6,300 nucleotides of DNA from JAGOTP01 sp964443315. Lineage in GTDB: Bacteria; Patescibacteriota; Patescibacteriia; 2-12-FULL-60-25. The DNA is taken from contig CAYUCP010000042.1 of NCBI GenBank assembly GCA_964443315.1, forward strand, positions 1-6,300, read 5' to 3'. Of the stretch, positions 1 through 3,970 are shown in pieces. Position 1 is the first letter of the stretch. Every line of letters starts with the position of its first letter. The notes beneath the pieces are model-generated. The model saw nothing but the letters and a program-made list of their open reading frames with translations, made no database searches and was not told the DNA's origin. The position numbers were made by a program, and so were the translations under genes.

Positions 1-1
1 T

Positions 2-436
2 TCGACAAATGGTGCGCAAGGATATACCATCTCTGCTACCTCAAGTGGACGCATGGTGAATCCAACAACAGGCTTCTGGCTGTACGGACTCAATAACGAT
101 GTTGTTTTATCTGGTAATGATACCCCAGCTCCAGCTACATTTAGAGCATCAGGACTTGAAGGCTTTGGCATATCTGCATGTGGCTCTCACGCAAGTGCCA
201 TACTAACCAACCAATGGGGCGGCAATAGCTGTACGACTGCATTCTCAAGTGGATGCAAATACTCAAATCCATTTAATACAGGTACGAACTCATTTTTTGC
301 AACCATTGCATCATACACAGGAGGAGCAGTATCGTTGGCAGACACAGTAGTGAAATACGCTGGTACTATTTCAGGCACAACCCCTCCTGGTACCTATCGG
401 ACGATCTTTACCTATGTTGCAACTGCAACATTCTAA
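2..436 (+). CDS. Secreted beta-rich surface protein, C-terminal part (5' end outside window)
   Basis: The reading frame is open from the window edge to a TAA at 434-436, giving 144 residues of a protein whose start lies upstream. ATG at 53 is internal: the 17 codons before it (STNGAQGYTISATSSGR) match the same place in the next gene. The fragment aligns along its whole length with residues 324-464 of the neighbour, about 75% identical by hand alignment, with one 3-residue insertion. Both end in a strand-like TYVATATF preceded by a PGTYRT turn. Three cysteines (SACGS, NSC, SGCKY) are conserved in the paralogue, which suits a secreted disulphide-bonded beta domain. Abundant G, T, S and N and alternating hydrophobic residues suggest a beta-sandwich. 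By analogy with the neighbour it should carry an N-terminal signal peptide. No enzyme motif is visible and the function is unknown. The next gene starts 44 bp downstream, so the two may be co-transcribed. Confidence 0.85.
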   Translation, partial: STNGAQGYTISATSSGRMVNPTTGFWLYGLNNDVVLSGNDTPAPATFRASGLEGFGISACGSHASAILTNQWGGNSCTTAFSSGCKYSNPFNTGTNSFFATIASYTGGAVSLADTVVKYAGTISGTTPPGTYRTIFTYVATATF

Positions 437-469
437 AAATATCTAGCAAACTGCGGCTTCTTCCTTTAC

Positions 470-483
470 TATAAATATGTATG
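470..483 (+). promoter_or_regulatory. Possible -10 box placed for a leaderless transcript
   Basis: TATAAAT at 470-476 sits only four bases before the ATG at 481. A transcript starting the usual 6-8 bases after a -10 box would begin at or within the start codon, and no purine-rich ribosome binding site is visible between 437 and 480. No convincing -35 hexamer is seen at the expected spacing. A leaderless mRNA is therefore possible; read-through from the upstream paralogue is the alternative. Confidence 0.25.
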
Positions 484-1875
484 CCAAAAATTCTTTATAC
501 TACGTTGGGGCTCATTTCTGTGACGGGCATTTTGCTCTTCACTTTTCCTTGTCGCGTTGAAGCAGCTACGTTAACAGGAACAAAGGACACGATTTCCAAC
601 TCTCGCCCTTCGGCCTCAGCATATATTTCAAGCCCGTATACAGGAAGTGACACTACAGTCTCTATCGTGAACAATGGTTCGCGCTTCCTTGCTTCAGACT
701 CTGCTCGTATTATTGGCTCTCCTGGAAATACTATCGGAAATAATCTTACCGTTGCCTCTCAGTCTGCCGATCTCACCAATGTCTACTTAGCAAACAGCGG
801 AGGAACAGATGCTGGCTCGGTTGCAAATAAAGATCTTCTTATTATGCCTGTTACAGCCAAGCATACTATTCAATTTACGACACCTACTGGTTCTGCTGCG
901 ACGGGTAAAATAGTTGTAACCTTCCCAGGAAGTGGTTCTAATATTGCTTCCCCTTCTGCAAGTACTTTTTCTTTTAATGGACTTGCTTCTGGAAATATAA
1001 CGACAACAGGCGCAACGTGTGGAAGCTATACGATTAACGCTCCGAGTATAACCTGTAATTTAAGTGCAATTCTTGCTCCAAACACAGCCGTAACTATGAC
1101 TATTGGCAGTACATCTCCTCAATTGATAAACCCCACGAAATCTCTCACCGTAGGCACGTCAGATGCATGGACTATGAATATCCAAGTTACCGATAGCGTG
1201 GGAATCCCAATTGATGATGCAAAAATCAGCCTAGCAACAATTGAAAGTGTGAAAGTGTCTGGAGATGTTGATCCGTCTCTTACTTTTTCAATCGCTGGAA
1301 TTGGCTCAAGTACCGCTTTTTCTTCGCAAGTAAGCTCGTGTAATGGGACAGATAGCACTCAGAATACTCCAAGTGCTACAGCAACTGAGGTGAGTTTAGG
1401 CTTTCTTAGGAATGGGAATATCAATATCGGAGGACAAGTGCTAACAGTTTCCACGAATGGCGCCCAAGGATATACTATCTCAGCTACAAGTAGTGGCCAG
1501 TTTATTAATCCGTCAACAGGCTATTGGATCTATGGTTTGAATAACGATACTGTTCTTTCGGGCAATGATTCTCCATCACCCGCAACTTTTCGTGCAAGCG
1601 GTCAGGAGGGATTTGGGTTATCGGCATGTGGGTCAAGGGTCAGTGCTGGAACATGGGGAGCAACCAATTGTGCAACCACCTTTAGCAGTGGATGTAAGTA
1701 CTCTAACCCATTTAACTCAGGGACAAATTCCTATTTTGCTACCATAGCGACCTATACAGGAGGTCCAGTTTCAAATGATCAAACAGCCATTAAGTACGCA
1801 GCTACTGTATCGGGCTCGACTGCTCCAGGTACTTACCGCACGATGGTTACCTATGTTGCCACAGCCACGTTTTAA
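481..1875 (+). CDS. Secreted beta-rich surface protein, paralogue of the upstream gene (464 aa)
   Basis: A complete ORF. Residues 1-28 form a signal peptide: MPK, a hydrophobic core (LGLISVTGILLFTF) and a likely signal peptidase I site after VEA. Cys24 has no lipobox context, so it is not a lipoprotein. Residues 30-255 form an N-terminal beta-rich domain with a DTISNSRPSA opening, a HTIQFTTPT strand, FSFNGL and a probable Cys180-Cys192 pair. This layout is, from memory, common in exported proteins of Microgenomates and other CPR bacteria. Residues 256-464 form the C-terminal domain shared with the preceding gene (INIGGQVLTVSTNGAQGY, YWIYGLNNDTVLSGND, CKYSNPF, APGTYRT, TYVATATF). The mature chain has six cysteines (180, 192, 287, 383, 397, 405), an even number that fits disulphides outside the membrane. 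There is no transmembrane anchor or sortase signal after the signal peptide, so how it stays on the cell is unclear. No Shine-Dalgarno precedes the ATG. Its biological role is not recognisable; a surface or pilin-like structural role is a guess. Confidence 0.9.
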   Translation: MPKILYTTLGLISVTGILLFTFPCRVEAATLTGTKDTISNSRPSASAYISSPYTGSDTTVSIVNNGSRFLASDSARIIGSPGNTIGNNLTVASQSADLTNVYLANSGGTDAGSVANKDLLIMPVTAKHTIQFTTPTGSAATGKIVVTFPGSGSNIASPSASTFSFNGLASGNITTTGATCGSYTINAPSITCNLSAILAPNTAVTMTIGSTSPQLINPTKSLTVGTSDAWTMNIQVTDSVGIPIDDAKISLATIESVKVSGDVDPSLTFSIAGIGSSTAFSSQVSSCNGTDSTQNTPSATATEVSLGFLRNGNINIGGQVLTVSTNGAQGYTISATSSGQFINPSTGYWIYGLNNDTVLSGNDSPSPATFRASGQEGFGLSACGSRVSAGTWGATNCATTFSSGCKYSNPFNSGTNSYFATIATYTGGPVSNDQTAIKYAATVSGSTAPGTYRTMVTYVATATF

Positions 1876-1931
1876 TAATTTTATCACTTCACGTCTTTGA
1901 GTAATAATAATAATCCTTGTCTCGTTTCTCT
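1876..1931. other. Convergent intergenic spacer with a short TAA repeat
   Basis: This 56-bp spacer separates the stop codons of two converging genes. It contains four TAA units at 1902-1913. I looked for a bidirectional hairpin terminator with a T tract and could not find a convincing one. Confidence 0.5.
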
Positions 1932-2873
1932 TTAATATCCAACAAACCAGGCATGATGCAGAAGTCTTCTTGGTTTCCCGCTTATAAAGTAAAGGAGTCG
2001 ATTTGTGTATATCCACGTAAACCGCTCTGGCCATATTCGAATAATAAGGAGTGGGATGAGTATGATAAACGGCAAAGCAAGCCATAATGCTCCAAATGGA
2101 ATGCCAATCAGAAACTTCCAGACATGCTCCAGTGTCTCTTTAATCCACTTAAGAATTACTTGCCACCAATTTAAAGCAGTAAGCGTGAGTGTGCGGCTTG
2201 GCTGCTCTGAATCTTTCCCATTGTACGTAGCATCTGCAAAAAGTGAATAGGTTCCAGCTGGCACATTGGTGATTACGACTTCATAATAGCCATCCGTATC
2301 AGCTCTTGTCGTAATTATTTTACCGTTAAAATGAAGCCTTACCAGCGCCAAAGGCATAGTATAACCATACGCCTTCACATTACCGCCTGATGTTATCTCC
2401 GCTCGTTCTAGACCTAGTGTAGGGGGTAGGAAGATATCTTTCATGGTTATATCCCCAGTTGCTGGTGGAAAAGAAAAACAGGTATATGACTCCCCTAGAT
2501 TATGAAAGTCTTTTGCCAAGATACAAAAACCTGAAAACCCTGCATTTATGCGTATTCCTGTTAAGGAGAAATTACCAAATTTATCAGCGACTGTTGACCG
2601 ATAAAAAATGCCATTTGAGGTTAACACGAGTGAGGCATACGGAGCGATAAAGCCTGTGACATTAAGAAAGTACTCTCCTACTACCCCACTTACAGAGACT
2701 GAAGGTGAACTGAGCGATCGTTTAGAAGCAGCTAAGGATGGTTGTGCTACAGATAGTACAACTGTCATAAGAACAGTAGTAACAACTACCATCTGTGACA
2801 AAGAAGTAAATCCTCGTTTAATCATTCCCTTAGCCTTGGTGATCGAGCAGAATCCCATAATATTATATCCCAT
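1932..2873 (-). CDS. Membrane-anchored Ig-like / carboxypeptidase-regulatory-like domain protein
   Basis: The longest frame gives 313 aa. Met17 (start at 2825) is a strong alternative: it makes a textbook signal peptide (MIKRGFTSLSQ, then a hydrophobic core, then PSLAAS) with an AAGG 8 bases before it, whereas Met1 has AGGAG touching the ATG. Domain 1 (about residues 56-150) is a predicted beta sandwich with VTGFIAPYASLVLTSNG, DKFGNFSLTGI and a Cys117/Cys132 pair. Domain 2 (about 151-233) has the GKIITTRADTDGYYEV and NVPAGTYSLFADA pattern of carboxypeptidase-regulatory-like (transthyretin-type) folds. Residues 234-252 are amphipathic and aromatic. Residues 254-281 form a transmembrane helix (LIGIPFGALWLALPFIILIP and on), followed by a basic tail ending HHAWFVGY. 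Predicted topology: both beta domains outside, short tail inside. It converges on the upstream secreted-protein gene with 56 bp between stop codons. Probable role: structural or adhesive surface protein; no catalytic motif is seen. Confidence 0.85.
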   Translation of the reverse strand: MGYNIMGFCSITKAKGMIKRGFTSLSQMVVVTTVLMTVVLSVAQPSLAASKRSLSSPSVSVSGVVGEYFLNVTGFIAPYASLVLTSNGIFYRSTVADKFGNFSLTGIRINAGFSGFCILAKDFHNLGESYTCFSFPPATGDITMKDIFLPPTLGLERAEITSGGNVKAYGYTMPLALVRLHFNGKIITTRADTDGYYEVVITNVPAGTYSLFADATYNGKDSEQPSRTLTLTALNWWQVILKWIKETLEHVWKFLIGIPFGALWLALPFIILIPLLIIRIWPERFTWIYTNRLLYFISGKPRRLLHHAWFVGY

Positions 2874-2889
2874 CTCCTATAGTTAGGAG
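2874..2889 (-). promoter_or_regulatory. Small hairpin covering the AGGAG before the - strand gene
   Basis: CTCCTA at 2874-2879 and TAGGAG at 2884-2889 are perfect inverted repeats around a 4-base loop. On the - strand the right-hand arm reads TAGGAG immediately before the ATG at 2873. In RNA this 6-bp stem would hide that ribosome-binding-like sequence. This matters only if translation starts at 2873 and not at the internal ATG at 2825. Confidence 0.4.
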
Positions 2890-2931
2890 GCTGTTTTGCA
2901 TTAGGATATCGTTTAATAAGCAAAACGAGCC
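2889..2931 (-). promoter_or_regulatory. Long imperfect hairpin in the leader of the - strand gene
   Basis: GGCTGTTTTGC (2889-2899) pairs with GCAAAACGAGCC (2920-2931): 7 + 4 base pairs with one bulged base (G2927). Three more pairs are possible inward (TTA 2901-2903 with TAA 2917-2919) after a bulged A2900, leaving a 13-base loop. It lies 16 bp upstream of the longest start of the surface-protein gene, directly before the smaller hairpin. No run of T follows it on either strand, so it does not look like a simple intrinsic terminator. A structured 5' leader is the more natural reading. Confidence 0.45.
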
Positions 2932-3323
2932 CTTTGACAAGCGCCTAATTTCATTGTGGCAAAGCTAACTAAAAAGAGCAAGGTGCATACTCACAACATA
3001 TTAGACAAAGTAAGGCTAACTATTTACTTATTCTTCTCTTCACCTCAGAAACTACAGCAGCAAAAGCCATAGATTTAGAAGAAAATAAGAAAAAGAATAG
3101 ATTAGACTGATAATACAATCTAATTAAAATATGTCGCTTAACTCTTTTGACTGCCAAAGATATCAAACTAAATGAGAGACAATCTACTGATATAGTTTGA
3201 GCTACTATATTTAAGGGTAAGACTCTCCTACCATTTCAACCACTTGCTCCAAACAAACTTCCCATGTGAAAAATTGATGCATATCAATCTATATAAAAGA
3301 CTACCAAGATTGTTTCTGTTTTA
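2932..3323. other. AT-rich intergenic stretch, no confident gene, possible decayed fragments on - strand
   Basis: No ORF with a good start codon is found in these 392 bases. On the - strand a 71-codon stop-free frame runs 3235-3020, with its only ATG near the end; it includes the segments KRHILIRLYYQSNLFFLF and AFAAVVSEVKRRISK. A second, overlapping 23-codon - strand frame (3282-3211) contains HQFFTWEVCLEQVVEMV, which recalls the C-terminal FsWe...a..v segment of GT4-type glycosyltransferases, with an in-frame TAG two codons upstream of its ATG. Both resemblances are weak. There is also an 8-bp inverted repeat, TCAAACTA 3163-3170 with TAGTTTGA 3193-3200, and a direct repeat GCTAACTA at 2964 and 3015. 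No tRNA or recognisable RNA gene was seen. Confidence 0.4.
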
Positions 3324-3423
3324 NNNNNNNNNNNNNNNNNNNNNNNNNNNNNNNNNNNNNNNNNNNNNNNNNNNNNNNNNNNNNNNNNNNNNNNNNNNNN
3401 NNNNNNNNNNNNNNNNNNNNNNN
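3324..3423. other. Assembly gap (100 N)
   Basis: Exactly 100 undetermined bases, the conventional length for a scaffold gap of unknown real size. Any frame crossing it has no meaning, and genes on either side may be cut by it. Confidence 0.98.
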
Positions 3424-3424
3424 G

Positions 3425-3583
3425 TACTATAAGGTATTGACAAGGCTAATTCATACCCTGCAAAATGAATACAGGTCTTTTACATTTTCGGTAATTCTTA
3501 TTCTCGATAATCGGTATAATCCGTATAATCTTGAGGCTAAGAGAAAAAGAATTGCTGAAATGAGCAAATATACAAAGCTATGA
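3425..3583 (+). pseudogene. Possible 3' gene fragment running out of the assembly gap
   Basis: A stop-free frame of 52 codons runs from the gap edge to a TGA at 3581-3583. It encodes a segment LTRLIHTLQNEY, then FSVILILDN, then RYNPYNLEAKRKRIAEMSKY. A helix followed by a hydrophobic strand ending in DN is how the N-terminal part of GT2-family glycosyltransferases reads (strand plus DN just before the nucleotide-sugar site), but the protein stops about 25 residues later, so if related it is a truncated remnant. There is no ATG before the hydrophobic strand; the start, if any, is in the gap, or TTG at 3437. It could equally be the tail of an unrelated protein or a chance open frame in AT-rich DNA. 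Confidence 0.3.
3515..3529 (+). promoter_or_regulatory. Two consecutive perfect TATAAT boxes
   Basis: TATAAT occurs at 3515-3520 and again at 3524-3529, part of a 9-base near-repeat (GATAATCG-, GTATAATCC, GTATAATCT). No good -35 hexamer lies 16-18 bases upstream of either. If used, the boxes would drive transcription toward the small membrane-protein ORF at 3646. They also read as Tyr-Asn codons in the fragment frame, so they may be incidental. Confidence 0.2.
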
Positions 3584-3598
3584 AAAGTTATAAATACG

Positions 3599-3636
3599 TT
3601 TTCACAAGCTGACTATTTGAGAGACCGCTGTGAAAA
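3599..3636 (+). promoter_or_regulatory. Inverted repeat just upstream of the small membrane-protein ORF
   Basis: TTTTCACA (3599-3606) is the exact inverse of TGTGAAAA (3629-3636). The stem extends inward by GC/GC after one bulged A. It ends nine bases before the ATG at 3646. It could be an operator-like dyad or an mRNA hairpin controlling translation; there is no separate Shine-Dalgarno between it and the ATG. Confidence 0.35.
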
Positions 3637-3645
3637 ATCACGCAT

Positions 3646-3804
3646 ATGAAAGGGTTTAAAGTCGGTTACGACGCATCACTAACACTTGAACATCATAACG
3701 AGACAAAACAAGAACGTGGACTTCCTCGTCTCTTTTGGTATCTGACAGCTATCCCTCTCAGTTTCACCCTGAGCGAATTGTATTTACTCTTTTTCACCAA
3801 GTAA
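3646..3804 (+). CDS. Putative small membrane protein (52 aa)
   Basis: ATG at 3646 to TAA at 3802-3804. The first 25 residues are polar (MKGFKVGYDASLTLEHHNET, then KQERG), followed by a hydrophobic stretch from about residue 26 to 50 (LPRLFWYLTAIPLSFTLSE, then LYLLFF) long enough to cross or embed in a membrane. The frame is closed by TGA at 3631, so no longer version exists. No homologous family is recognised and there is no clear Shine-Dalgarno. It lies on the same strand 166 bp upstream of the large fibre gene and after an inverted repeat. The clear split into a charged half and a hydrophobic half argues for a real gene, but a chance ORF cannot be excluded. Confidence 0.4.
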   Translation: MKGFKVGYDASLTLEHHNETKQERGLPRLFWYLTAIPLSFTLSELYLLFFTK

Positions 3805-3863
3805 TATTTCTATGAACAACACTGCCCATTATCAAGACCAAAAAAGCGCCTTTCAAACTATAC

Positions 3864-3885
3864 ATATATTAATTAAATATATTAT
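3864..3885 (+). promoter_or_regulatory. AT-only near-palindrome upstream of the large fibre gene
   Basis: TTAATTAA at 3869-3876 is a perfect palindrome flanked by ATATA and ATATAT, followed by a -10-like TATTAT at 3880-3885. No matching -35 is seen. It is the most promoter-like element in the 166-bp spacer before the ATG at 3971 and would give a leader of roughly 80 bases. Confidence 0.2.
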
Positions 3886-3970
3886 CTCCAGATTATCCCC
3901 CGATTAGCTTCGTCATAAAAAAAGCATCTAGTCCTTCAGGCAAGAAGAAACAAAAAGCGCTCACAACCAT

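Noticed and set aside
550..552. Cys24 in the signal peptide as a lipoprotein cysteine
   Set aside because: The preceding residues (TFP) do not form a lipobox and a better signal peptidase I site (VEA) follows.
1119..1358. 79-codon - strand ORF inside the secreted-protein gene
   Set aside because: It lies wholly opposite a clear coding frame with signal peptide and paralogue support; it has no domain of its own.
1876..1931. Bidirectional terminator between the convergent genes
   Set aside because: Expected at this position, but no GC-containing stem followed by a T tract could be found.
1771..2085. 104-codon - strand ORF across the convergent junction
   Set aside because: It overlaps the ends of two well-supported genes in another frame and its sequence has no protein-like organisation.
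2608..2886. 92-codon + strand ORF opposite the anchored Ig-like protein
   Set aside because: The - strand frame here has a signal peptide and beta domains; the + strand frame is its shadow.
3244..3432. ORF spanning the run of N
   Set aside because: The gap length is arbitrary, so the frame across it is meaningless. Only about 26 real codons lie before the gap, and the ATG at 3277 has no ribosome binding site.
3812..3907. 31-codon ORF between the small membrane protein and the fibre gene
   Set aside because: It is short, has no ribosome binding site or recognisable organisation, and overlaps the AT-only promoter-like stretch.
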